Below, piece by piece: positions 6,845-14,072 of a DNA stretch of 18,119 bases. Both the position numbers and the translations under genes were made by a program. The stretch is from JBBDSH01 sp040905045 (GTDB lineage Bacteria > Pseudomonadota > Gammaproteobacteria > Eutrophobiales > Eutrophobiaceae). The notes beneath the pieces are model-generated. The model was not told the DNA's origin, did not search any database, and saw nothing but the letters and a program-made list of their open reading frames with translations. Within the stretch, counting starts at the first letter, position 1. Every line of letters starts with the position of its first letter. The stretch lies in the NCBI GenBank assembly GCA_040905045.1, contig JBBDSH010000090.1, positions 1 through 18,119 of the forward strand, read 5' to 3'.

Positions 6845-7731
6845 TGGAGCAGGGCTACGGTTCGACCCCGGACAAGCGCAGGCTCGCGGCCAACTTCAGC
6901 GATGCCGCCGCCGGCTATGACGCGGTTGCGATCTTGCAGAAGGAAGTGGCCGATGCGCTGCTGGAGCGTCTGGACATAATGAATGTGCGGCCGCACTGGA
7001 TTCTGGATCTGGGCTCGGGCACGGGGGGCGCGGCACGTCAACTGGCCCGCCGTTATTCCGGCTGCCGTGTCCTGCAACTGGATCTTGCACGCAATATGCT
7101 GCTGCAGGCGCGGAAACAATCGCGCCGCTGGTTTTCCCGCCAGTCTTTCGTTTGTGCCGAAGCGGCGGCGCTGCCGGTTCAGGCGGGCGCGCTGGATCTG
7201 GTCTATTCCAGCCTGATGCTGCAATGGTGCGAGGATCTTGATGCGGTGTTGTCGGAGATCCGCCGGGGCATGCGCGGCGGCGGCCTGTTTCTTTTTTCCA
7301 GCCTCGGCCCCGATACCCTGCACGAGCTGCGCGACAGCTGGGCCGAGGCCGACGATGACGGGTTCATGCATGTAAACGGTTTCAGGGATATGCATGAAGT
7401 GGGGGATGCCCTGATCCGCGCCGGATTCGCGGACCCGGTTATGGAGGTGGATCACATGATATTGACTTATTCCCGTGTTCGCGATCTTATGCGTGAGTTG
7501 AAACAACTGGGCGCGCGTAATGTGAGTACGGGCCGTCGCCGCGCCCTGACGGGCAAGCGGCGTCTGCAGACGATGATGGAGGCCTACGAAAAATATCGCC
7601 GCGAAGGTCGCATACCGGCCACCTACGAAGTCGTGTACGGACATGCCTGGGTGCCGGAAGGTCGGCCGCTGCCCCGCCCGCAGGACGGTGTCGTGACCAT
7701 CCCGGTGGAATCCATAGGCAGGCGCGGGTAA
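6841..7731 (+). CDS. bioC: Malonyl-ACP O-methyltransferase
   Basis: A 296-residue SAM-dependent methyltransferase that methylates malonyl-ACP so that the fatty acid elongation enzymes can build the pimeloyl chain. The N-terminal pattern (FSDAAAGYDAVAILQKEVADALLERL) and SAM motif I LDLGSGTG (residues 55-62) fit BioC, followed by LQLDLARNMLLQAR and DLVYSSLMLQWCEDL. The start ATG overlaps the bioF stop by 4 nt. bioD follows after 6 nt with a GTG start. Because the product is methylated, a pimeloyl-ACP methyl ester esterase (BioH or an analogue) is required from elsewhere in the genome. Confidence 0.95.
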   Translation: MMEQGYGSTPDKRRLAANFSDAAAGYDAVAILQKEVADALLERLDIMNVRPHWILDLGSGTGGAARQLARRYSGCRVLQLDLARNMLLQARKQSRRWFSRQSFVCAEAAALPVQAGALDLVYSSLMLQWCEDLDAVLSEIRRGMRGGGLFLFSSLGPDTLHELRDSWAEADDDGFMHVNGFRDMHEVGDALIRAGFADPVMEVDHMILTYSRVRDLMRELKQLGARNVSTGRRRALTGKRRLQTMMEAYEKYRREGRIPATYEVVYGHAWVPEGRPLPRPQDGVVTIPVESIGRRG

Positions 7732-7737
7732 GCATAC

Positions 7738-8424
7738 GTGGCGAAAAATTGCAGGGGGTTGTTCATAACCGGCACGGACACAGGCTGCGGCAAAACGCAT
7801 GTTACCGTCGGCATCATGGAAGCTCTTAAACGGTGCGGCGTACGCGTTGCCGGCATGAAGCCGGTCGCCAGCGGCTGTGAAATCATTGAAGGCAGGCCGG
7901 TAAACGAGGACGCCGTGAAAATACAGACTGCCTGCAGCAACAGGCCGGATTATGATCTGGTCAATCCATGGGCCTTGCGGGATCCGATCTCGCCGAATAT
8001 CGCCGCCTCGCGAGAGGGGGTTCGTATTGAACCGGAGCCGGTGGTTAACGCCTATCGGGAGCTGGCAAGGAGTTCGCAGGCGATTATTGTGGAAGGTATC
8101 GGCGGCTGGCGGGTGCCGTTGTCCGGCTCCCTCCAGCAACGGGATCTGGCCCGTCTGCTGAATACGCCGGTGATCCTGGTCGTCGGTCTGCGGCTCGGCT
8201 GCATCAGCCATGCCTGCCTGACGGCGGAAGTGATTGCCGGGGACAATATTCCCTTGCGCGGATGGATCGCCAGTCATGTGGATCCGGAATATGACACGGC
8301 CACTGAGACACTGGAATATCTTGATAATGCCTTGAAGGTTCCCATGCTTGGAGAATTCCCGTATCAGCAGGAAGGTAAAGGAGACAGAATGGATCACGGC
8401 CTGGATTTGAACGATCTTTTGTAG
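7738..8424 (+). CDS. bioD: Dethiobiotin synthetase
   Basis: 228 residues. ATP-dependent carboxylation of DAPA to dethiobiotin, the penultimate step of biotin synthesis. The P-loop GTDTGCGKT is at residues 12-20 (K19), KPVASGC near residue 41, and E119 lies in VEGIGGWRVPL (usually VEGAGG). The start is GTG at 7738, 6 nt after the bioC stop; no in-frame ATG precedes the P-loop. Last gene of the bio cluster. No clear terminator follows, so read-through into the DUF2244/cox genes cannot be excluded. Its amine substrate DAPA needs BioA or an equivalent, which is not encoded in this window. Confidence 0.95.
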   Translation: MAKNCRGLFITGTDTGCGKTHVTVGIMEALKRCGVRVAGMKPVASGCEIIEGRPVNEDAVKIQTACSNRPDYDLVNPWALRDPISPNIAASREGVRIEPEPVVNAYRELARSSQAIIVEGIGGWRVPLSGSLQQRDLARLLNTPVILVVGLRLGCISHACLTAEVIAGDNIPLRGWIASHVDPEYDTATETLEYLDNALKVPMLGEFPYQQEGKGDRMDHGLDLNDLL

Positions 8425-8552
8425 AACGAAACGGTATTTCTATGGCCATGAACATCAACTTGCATCCGATAGCCAAAATGGGGCATATTGTTGGCTGTTT
8501 TGGCCGGGTTTCCCTGGTACGGGAAAAACGGAAATGAGATTTATTCGCACAA
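8425..8552. promoter_or_regulatory. bioD to DUF2244 gap with two inverted repeats, likely cox promoter region
   Basis: This 128-bp gap precedes the cox cluster. It holds GCCAAAA (8472-8478) with its complement TTTTGGC (8498-8504), and a small hairpin TTTCCC/GGGAAA (8509-8514 and 8521-8526). I could not fix convincing -35/-10 boxes. The placement suggests the promoter or an operator for the DUF2244-coxBA unit; this is inference. Confidence 0.35.
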
Positions 8553-9053
8553 ATGATCTATGAAACGGAGGCCGCCGAAGAGGGGTCGAGAACATTTGTG
8601 GTTATGCCGAATCGATCCATGTCCTGGCCCGCCCTTGTCACGGCATATGTTGCCATAGTCGTGGTTGCCTTGTCGGTAGCAATCTATTTTTATACAAAGG
8701 GATTAACGCTGATATTGCCGTTTTCGGGACTGGAGCTTTTGTTTCTGGGGGCGGTTCTGTATCTCACTGCGTGGAGAAGCGACTGGCGGGAAGTTATCAC
8801 GGTAGGAGAAGAGTTGATCTCCGTGCAGACCGGGCGTCATGGCCCGGAGTCACATTTTGAATTTCAGCGGCAATGGGTAAAACTGATTCTTGCGCATGCC
8901 GGAGGCTGGTATCCTGGCCGATTGTTACTACGATCGCACGGGCACCAAATCGAAATCGGCCGTTTCCTTAATGAACAGGAGCGTCAGGGGCTGGCGGAAA
9001 TGCTTGCCGCGGCGATGGGGCAGAGACTGGAACAATATAATTCAATCAGATAG
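8553..9053 (+). CDS. DUF2244 family membrane protein
   Basis: 166 residues with two adjacent hydrophobic segments at about residues 27-47 and 52-72, followed by a soluble basic C-terminal domain (WRSDWREVITVGEELISVQTGR, then LLRSHGHQIEIGRFLNEQERQGLAEML). This pattern matches DUF2244, a family often encoded just before coxB in proteobacteria. Function is unknown; context suggests a link to cytochrome oxidase expression or assembly. The start at 8553 is preferred, though an internal ATG at codon 19 (MPNRSMSW) is possible; neither has a strong Shine-Dalgarno. coxB begins 20 nt after its stop. Confidence 0.85.
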   Translation: MIYETEAAEEGSRTFVVMPNRSMSWPALVTAYVAIVVVALSVAIYFYTKGLTLILPFSGLELLFLGAVLYLTAWRSDWREVITVGEELISVQTGRHGPESHFEFQRQWVKLILAHAGGWYPGRLLLRSHGHQIEIGRFLNEQERQGLAEMLAAAMGQRLEQYNSIR

Positions 9054-9073
9054 GTTCAGCTGAGGAATACAGC

Positions 9074-10219
9074 ATGTCTGTTTTAAAAACTAAAACGATT
9101 CTTAAAGGGCTCCTGGCAACCCTTCTTTCATTGTGTACTGTTGTTGCGCATGCCGGGTATGGCGAACTGAATATGACGAGGGGCGTCACGCCTATCAGCC
9201 GGGAAGTGTATGATCTGCATATGCTGATCCTCTGGATATGCGTTGTCATCGGCATCATTGTCTTTGGCGTCATGTTCTGGTCCATATTCCATCATCGAAA
9301 ATCCAGGGGCGCGGTTGCAAAACAATTCCACCATAATACTACCGCGGAGATTGTCTGGACCGTTATTCCCATAATCATACTTGTTGTCATGGCCGTGCCG
9401 GCAACGAAAACGCTGCAAAAAATGGAAGACACCAGTGCCGCCGATCTGACCATCAAGGTGACCGGTTATCAGTGGCGCTGGAATTATGATTATGTTGAGG
9501 AAGGCTTCAGCTTTTTCAGCACGCTGTCTTCGGACAGCAACGAAATACGCCAGCTTAAATCCGGGCTGGATCCGAAAGGCGCGGACAACTATCTGCTTGA
9601 TGTGGATAATCCGATGGTGGTGCCGGTGGGCATGAAGATCCGCATTCTGACAACGGCCGCCGATGTCATCCATTCCTGGTGGGTTCCGGATCTGGGCTGG
9701 AAGCGTGACGCCATTCCGGGATTCATCAACGAATCCTGGACGGTTATTGAGGAAGAAGGCATCTATCGCGGTCAGTGTGCCGAGCTTTGCGGCAAGGATC
9801 ATGCCTTTATGCCCGTTGTCCTGAAAGCCGTTTCGGAAGATGAATATTATGACTGGGTCGGTGAACAACTGGCCATGCAGGACGAAGCCGCCGCCGGCGC
9901 GGATCGGGAGTGGGGCATGGACGAGCTCATGACAAAGGGCGAAGAGGTTTACGGCAGTGTTTGTGTCGCCTGCCACCAGGCTAACGGCCAGGGCGTACCC
10001 GGCGCCTTCCCGGCCCTGGCGGGCGGGGCGATTACCACCGGTCCCGTCGAGGGGCATATCGAGGCTGTCGTGAACGGAGTCTCCGGTACCGCCATGGCCG
10101 CGTTCGGCCCGCAGCTGAACGACGTGGACCTGGCCGCGGTTATTACCTATGAAAGAAACGCCTGGGGCAACGATACCGGCGATATAGTTCAGCCCGCCGA
10201 TATCAAGGCGTTGAGATAA
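9074..10219 (+). CDS. coxB: Cytochrome c oxidase subunit II with fused C-terminal cytochrome c domain
   Basis: 381 residues. Receives electrons through the CuA centre and passes them to subunit I. A signal peptide (cleavage probably after AHA, residue 27), two membrane helices (about 50-72 and 92-112) and a periplasmic cupredoxin domain are visible. CuA ligands H200 (HSWWVPDLG), C235, C239, H243 and M246 (CAELCGKDHAFM) are complete. The C-terminal extension has a heme c site C297-VA-C300-H301 and a candidate axial methionine M341 (GTAMAAFGPQL), so this is a caa3-like subunit II. GAGGA lies about 8 nt upstream of the ATG. coxA follows after 50 nt. Confidence 0.97.
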   Translation: MSVLKTKTILKGLLATLLSLCTVVAHAGYGELNMTRGVTPISREVYDLHMLILWICVVIGIIVFGVMFWSIFHHRKSRGAVAKQFHHNTTAEIVWTVIPIIILVVMAVPATKTLQKMEDTSAADLTIKVTGYQWRWNYDYVEEGFSFFSTLSSDSNEIRQLKSGLDPKGADNYLLDVDNPMVVPVGMKIRILTTAADVIHSWWVPDLGWKRDAIPGFINESWTVIEEEGIYRGQCAELCGKDHAFMPVVLKAVSEDEYYDWVGEQLAMQDEAAAGADREWGMDELMTKGEEVYGSVCVACHQANGQGVPGAFPALAGGAITTGPVEGHIEAVVNGVSGTAMAAFGPQLNDVDLAAVITYERNAWGNDTGDIVQPADIKALR

Positions 10220-10269
10220 TTTAATGAAATGGTCGGTTGTATTTCTGAATTATTTGAGAGGACAGAATC

Positions 10270-11862
10270 ATGAGTGAAGTGGCAATCCATGACGAGCACC
10301 ACGATCATCATCCCACGGGATTAAAGCGCTGGCTGTTTACCACCAATCATAAGGACATCGGCACGTTGTATCTGCTGTTTTCGCTGGTGATGTTCTTCAT
10401 CGGCGGCGCCATGGCCATGGTTATTCGGCTGGAACTGTTCGCTCCCGGCATCCAGTATGTTGATCCGAATTTCTTCAACTCCATGACCACCATGCACGCG
10501 CTGGTCATGATCTTCGGCGTTGTAATGCCCGGCACGGTGGGCTTTGCCAACTGGCTGATTCCGATGATGATCGGTGCACCGGACATGGCCCTGCCGCGAA
10601 TGAACAACTGGAGTTTCTGGATCCTGCCGTTCGCCTTCACACTGTTGTTGATGACCTTCTTCATGCCGGGCGGCGCGCCGGCCGCCGGCTGGACCATGTA
10701 TCCGCCGCTGGTGTTGCAGACCGGGGATGCTTTTCCGTTTCTGATATTCGCCATACACTTCATGGGTGCTTCATCGGTCATGGGCGCGATAAACATTATC
10801 GCCACGATCTTCAATATGCGTGCGCCGGGCATGACCTTCATGCGCCTGCCGTTGTTTGTCTGGACCTGGTTGATCACCGCGTTCCTGTTGATCGCTTCCA
10901 TCCCTGTTTTGGCCGGTGCCGTCACCATGCTCCTGACGGACAAGTTCTTCGGCACGAGCTTCTTTGACGCGGCCGGCGGCGGCGACCCGGTCCTGTTCCA
11001 GCACGTCTTCTGGTTCTTCGGCCATCCGGAGGTGTACATTCTTATCCTGCCTGCCTTTGGTGTCGTCTCCCAGATTATTCCGACCTTCGCGCGCAAGCCG
11101 TTGTTCGGTTATGAGTCCATGGTCTACGCCACGGCGGCCATCGCCTTCCTGTCCTTCTTCGTCTGGGCGCATCATATGTTTACCGTGGGCATGCCGCTGG
11201 CAGGTGAACTGTTCTTCATGTTCGCGACCATGTCCATCGCCGTTCCAACAGGCGTCAAAATATTTAACTGGGTTGCCACCATGTGGAAGGGTTCCATGAC
11301 CTTCGAGACGCCGATGTTGTTTGCCGTCGCCTTCGTCATACTGTTTACCATCGGTGGTTTCTCCGGCCTGATGCTGGGCATCGTGCCGGCCGACTTCCAG
11401 TACCACGACACCTATTTCGTCGTCGCCCATTTCCATTATGTGCTGGTGACCGGCGCCATCTTCGCCATGATGGCCGGTGCCTACTACTGGCTGCCGAAAT
11501 TCACCGGCCACATGTACGACGAGAAACTGGGCAAACTGCATTTCTGGCTATCGGTGATCTCGGTCAACGTGCTTTTCTTCCCGCAGCACTTCCTGGGTCT
11601 GGCCGGCATGCCGCGCCGTATACCGGATTATGCCGTACAGTTTACCGAGTGGAACCAGATCTCCAGCATCGGCGGCTTTGTCTTCGGAGTGAGTCAGTTG
11701 ATCCTGGTGGTGGTGATCTACAAATGTATTCGCGGCGGACAAAAGGCATCGGATAAGGTCTGGGAAGGTGCGCACGGTCTGGAATGGACCCTGCCGTCGC
11801 CGCCTCCCTATCACAGCTTCACCACGCCGCCGCAGGTCACGGACGCAACGGCACACTCCTGA
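10270..11862 (+). CDS. coxA: Cytochrome c oxidase subunit I
   Basis: 530 residues, about twelve membrane helices; the catalytic heme-copper subunit that reduces O2 and pumps protons. Heme a ligands are H76 (TTMHALVMIF) and H389, and heme a3 ligand H387 (VAHFHYVL). CuB ligands are H252, H301 and H302 (WAHHMF), with the cross-linked Y256 in HPEVY. The presence of HPEVYILILPAFG marks an A-type oxidase. GAGAGGA precedes the ATG at 10270 by about 6 nt. The C-terminus (WEGAHGLEWTLPSPPPYHSF) is typical. A tiny membrane-peptide gene follows after 10 nt. Confidence 0.98.
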   Translation: MSEVAIHDEHHDHHPTGLKRWLFTTNHKDIGTLYLLFSLVMFFIGGAMAMVIRLELFAPGIQYVDPNFFNSMTTMHALVMIFGVVMPGTVGFANWLIPMMIGAPDMALPRMNNWSFWILPFAFTLLLMTFFMPGGAPAAGWTMYPPLVLQTGDAFPFLIFAIHFMGASSVMGAINIIATIFNMRAPGMTFMRLPLFVWTWLITAFLLIASIPVLAGAVTMLLTDKFFGTSFFDAAGGGDPVLFQHVFWFFGHPEVYILILPAFGVVSQIIPTFARKPLFGYESMVYATAAIAFLSFFVWAHHMFTVGMPLAGELFFMFATMSIAVPTGVKIFNWVATMWKGSMTFETPMLFAVAFVILFTIGGFSGLMLGIVPADFQYHDTYFVVAHFHYVLVTGAIFAMMAGAYYWLPKFTGHMYDEKLGKLHFWLSVISVNVLFFPQHFLGLAGMPRRIPDYAVQFTEWNQISSIGGFVFGVSQLILVVVIYKCIRGGQKASDKVWEGAHGLEWTLPSPPPYHSFTTPPQVTDATAHS

Positions 11863-11872
11863 GGGGGATCGA

Positions 11873-12001
11873 TTGGTTGACGACGGACAGGACGATGAAA
11901 AACGGCGGCGGTCGAAAAGAAACATCCGCACGGCCCTTGTGCTGGCCGCGATCGCGCTGTTGTTCTATATCGGGTTTGTCCTGAAGACAATGATGACCTG
12001 A
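11873..12001 (+). CDS. 42-residue single-pass membrane peptide between coxA and ctaG
   Basis: A small reading frame beginning with TTG at 11873. A purine-rich GAGGGGG sequence (11861-11867) lies 5 nt upstream, and the frame ends TGA 4 nt before ctaG. The product has a charged N-terminus (VDDGQDDEKRRRSKRN) and one hydrophobic helix (ALVLAAIALLFYIGFVLK), predicted N-in. Small peptides of this layout sit between coxA and ctaG in many beta- and gammaproteobacteria and have been called cytochrome oxidase small assembly proteins; assignment rests on position and shape. No in-frame ATG exists upstream of the helix, so a TTG start is needed. Confidence 0.65.
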   Translation: MVDDGQDDEKRRRSKRNIRTALVLAAIALLFYIGFVLKTMMT

Positions 12002-12005
12002 AGTA

Positions 12006-12578
12006 ATGATTGAAGACGCAAACAGTCGCCTGGCATTGAAGCTGGCCGGCATCGCCCTGGCCATGTTCGGTTTCGGTTACGCCCTGGTGCCGTTGTATGA
12101 TGTTTTTTGCGACATCACCGGCCTGAACGGCAAAACCGGCCGTATCAGTGCCAATGACGTGCGCGCGGAAAGTGTTGTCCCGGATAGAGAGGTAACGGTG
12201 CAGTTCGTTACCAGTATCAACGGTCCGCTGCCGTGGGAGTTCAAGGCGTTGCAACACAGCATGAAGGTTCATCCCGGCGAGCTCGGCACGGCGCTGTTCA
12301 CGATTGAAAACAAGGCAGGGCACAGCGTTGTCGGCCAGGCCATTCCCAGCGTGTCACCCGGCCAGGCTTCGCGCTATTTCAACAAGACCGAGTGTTTCTG
12401 TTTTACCCAGCAAACGCTGGCCGCCAATGAAAAAATGGAAATTCCCGTCAGCTTCGTGGTTGATCCCGATCTGCCGGAAAAGGTTGAGGTCCTGACCCTG
12501 TCGTATACTTACTTCAAGGCGCCCGAACAAAAAACGAGTGCGCGTTTGATAAAAAACAACAAAGACAACAGTTCGTAA
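12006..12578 (+). CDS. ctaG: Cytochrome c oxidase assembly protein CtaG (Cox11)
   Basis: A 190-residue copper chaperone that delivers copper to the CuB site of subunit I. An N-terminal membrane anchor (about residues 12-30, LAGIALAMFGFGYALVPLYDVFCDITG) is followed by an immunoglobulin-like periplasmic domain. The copper-binding pair C130 and C132 lies in the Cox11 signature ECFCFTQQTL, and the conserved C in the anchor region (VFCDITG) is present. The C-terminus has the usual PVSFVVDPDLP and LSYTYF motifs. The ATG at 12006 lies 4 nt after the small peptide gene; coxC follows after 21 nt. Confidence 0.96.
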   Translation: MIEDANSRLALKLAGIALAMFGFGYALVPLYDVFCDITGLNGKTGRISANDVRAESVVPDREVTVQFVTSINGPLPWEFKALQHSMKVHPGELGTALFTIENKAGHSVVGQAIPSVSPGQASRYFNKTECFCFTQQTLAANEKMEIPVSFVVDPDLPEKVEVLTLSYTYFKAPEQKTSARLIKNNKDNSS

Positions 12579-12599
12579 TCTGGAGAGCGGGGAAACATT

Positions 12600-13475
12600 A
12601 TGTCGACTTCCAACAGCGGATATTACCTACCGGAACCCAGTCACTGGCCCATCATGGGTTCAATCGCACTGTTTACCGCCTTCCTTGGCGCATCCATCAT
12701 GCTTAACGGTTCGAATTTCGGCACGTTGTTGCTGGGCGTGGGACTGACCATTCTCGGCTTTATGCTGTTCGGCTGGTTCGGCACCGTTATCCGCGAGAGT
12801 GTCGGCGGCCTTTACAATAAACAGGTGGATGTCTCGTTCCGCTGGGGAATGGGCTGGTTCATCGTTTCCGAGGTCATGTTTTTTGCCGCATTCTTTGGCG
12901 CGCTTTTCTATGCGCGCATGTATTCGGTGCCGTGGCTGGGCGGCGAAGGCACCGGATTTTCCACGAACGAATTTCTGTGGCCGGAATTCGTGGCAAGCTG
13001 GCCCATGTCGGTTATGCCCAGTCCGGAAAATTTCAGCGCCTACGATAAAATTATTCCGGCCTGGGGCATCCCGGCCCTGAACACCCTGATTCTGTTGTCC
13101 AGCGGCGTGACCATTACCTTTGCCCACTGGGCCCTGAAAAAGGACAATCGTTCCGGGCTCTGCTGGTGGCTGTTCGCAACATTCGCGCTGGGCTTTCTGT
13201 TCGTGGGTTTGCAGGCGTATGAATATTACGAAGCCTATGCGCACCTGGGCCTGACGCTGAACTCGGGCATTTACGGCTCCACTTTCTTCATGTTGACCGG
13301 CTTCCACGGTTTCCATGTCACCATGGGCGCCGTCATGCTGGTGATCATCTGGTTGCGTTCCTTGCGCGGGCACTTCTCGGAAGAGAATCATTTCGCCTTC
13401 GAGGCCGTGGCCTGGTACTGGCATTTCGTCGACGTGGTCTGGCTGTTCCTCTTTATCTTTGTGTATTGGTTGTGA
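12600..13475 (+). CDS. coxC: Cytochrome c oxidase subunit III
   Basis: 291 residues with seven membrane helices; stabilises the catalytic core and contributes to proton uptake. Conserved features include the N-terminal YYLPEPSHWPIMGSIALF, RWGMGWFIVSEVMFFAAFFGALFYAR, the LTGFHGFHVTMGAVML helix, and the C-terminal FEAVAWYWHFVDVVWLFLFIFVYWL. GGAGAG and GGGGAAA sequences lie upstream of the ATG at 12600. The gene ends in a convergent gap with a heptanucleotide array that starts 2 nt after its stop codon. Confidence 0.97.
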   Translation: MSTSNSGYYLPEPSHWPIMGSIALFTAFLGASIMLNGSNFGTLLLGVGLTILGFMLFGWFGTVIRESVGGLYNKQVDVSFRWGMGWFIVSEVMFFAAFFGALFYARMYSVPWLGGEGTGFSTNEFLWPEFVASWPMSVMPSPENFSAYDKIIPAWGIPALNTLILLSSGVTITFAHWALKKDNRSGLCWWLFATFALGFLFVGLQAYEYYEAYAHLGLTLNSGIYGSTFFMLTGFHGFHVTMGAVMLVIIWLRSLRGHFSEENHFAFEAVAWYWHFVDVVWLFLFIFVYWL

Positions 13476-13476
13476 T

Positions 13477-13511
13477 GCGTGAGGGGTAAGGCGTAAGGCG
13501 TAAGGAGTGAG
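13477..13511. repeat. Heptanucleotide tandem array (GCGTAAG type), 5 units
   Basis: Five 7-bp units read GCGTGAG, GGGTAAG, GCGTAAG, GCGTAAG, GAGTGAG, beginning 2 nt after the coxC stop. The same motif in reverse orientation is at 17586-17613. Confidence 0.85.
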
Positions 13512-13597
13512 GGACGCAAACAAGACCACGGGGTTTACCTTGCTCTTCACAGCTCAACGCTAAACCCATGAGAGTGGGGCTTAAACCTTGGCGCCCA

Positions 13598-13625
13598 CTT
13601 GTGACTTATAGCTTGTAACTTGTAA
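13598..13625. repeat. Heptanucleotide tandem array (CTTGTAA type), 4 units
   Basis: Units CTTGTGA, CTTATAG, CTTGTAA, CTTGTAA. This is the same family and orientation as the array at 3868-3902. It lies just before the 3' end of the minus-strand DUF2909 gene. Confidence 0.8.
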
Positions 13626-13635
13626 CTGTTTTTTG

Positions 13636-13661
13636 AAGGCGCTGCTATTGCGGCGCCTTTT
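13636..13661 (+). terminator. Weak hairpin terminator candidate for the coxC transcript
   Basis: Stem AAGGCGC (13636-13642) and GCGCCTT (13653-13659) with a 10-nt loop, followed by only four T. It overlaps the last codons of the minus-strand DUF2909 gene. The short T run makes it a weak candidate. Confidence 0.4.
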
Positions 13662-13902
13662 CCGTTTCCGGCGGCGGTTGTACCTGGGGCAGGCCGTGCG
13701 GCTTGATCAATCCTGTCGCGAAGCCGACAATCAGTAATACAAAGAGCGCCACGGACAGGGTTATGCGAACAGTCAGCGATTTGACCGTACCCGTGCCCTT
13801 GCCCTTGTCCCGGACGAGGAAAAACATACCTCCGGTCAGGGAAATGAAGATTGCGATGATCAGAAGTATCACCACACCTTTAAAGATAACCGCGGGTTCC
13901 AT
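13645..13902 (-). CDS. DUF2909 family twin-helix membrane protein
   Basis: 85 residues from the ATG at 13902 with two hydrophobic helices (about residues 6-27, IFKGVVILLIIAIFISLTGGMFFL, and 42-62, LTVRITLSVALFVLLIVGFATGLI) and a short proline-rich tail. This matches the DUF2909 pattern of small membrane proteins found beside cytochrome oxidase assembly genes. The open frame extends 20 codons upstream (MPGVGVTLCHLF), but homologues of this kind begin close to the first helix, so the shorter start is chosen. It is on the opposite strand from the cox genes and diverges from SURF1. Role unknown; oxidase-related by context. Confidence 0.8.
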   Translation of the reverse strand: MEPAVIFKGVVILLIIAIFISLTGGMFFLVRDKGKGTGTVKSLTVRITLSVALFVLLIVGFATGLIKPHGLPQVQPPPETEKAPQ

Positions 13903-13965
13903 TCCGTACCTTGAATGATGGCTTATGAAAAGATGGCAAAGAGTAACACCGACTCCGGGCAAATA

Positions 13966-14066
13966 GAACCTGTCTCAAAATTCTACGTGCACACATTTCG
14001 GCCAGTAACAACGTCATCCCGGACCCCGATCCGGGAGCGCCTCAAGCAGGATTTTGAGACAGGTTC
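13966..14066. repeat. 101-bp inverted-repeat element (MITE-like) upstream of SURF1
   Basis: Perfect 16-bp terminal inverted repeats, GAACCTGTCTCAAAAT at 13966-13981 and its complement at 14051-14066. They enclose a perfect internal hairpin TCCCGGA/TCCGGGA (14017-14023 and 14030-14036). The element fills most of the 170-bp divergent gap between DUF2909 and SURF1, and its right end supplies the only AGG-containing sequence upstream of the SURF1 start. It has no coding capacity. It differs in sequence from the element at 1185-1314. Confidence 0.8.
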
Positions 14067-14072
14067 CACACT

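Noticed and set aside
6709..8397. 562-codon open frame on the minus strand across bioC and bioD
   Set aside because: It lies antisense to two well-supported enzymes with intact catalytic motifs. Its translation is rich in H, R, Q and I without any recognisable domain, as expected for a shadow frame in GC-rich DNA.
8442..8537. 31-codon frame (starting MAMNINLHPIAKMG) between bioD and DUF2244
   Set aside because: No ribosome-binding site, no recognisable feature, and the length is unremarkable by chance. It also overlaps the inverted repeats of the presumed promoter region.
9128..11541. Long minus-strand open frames opposite coxB and coxA
   Set aside because: They are mirror frames of conserved oxidase subunits with low-complexity H/D/G/E-rich translations and no plausible ribosome-binding sites.
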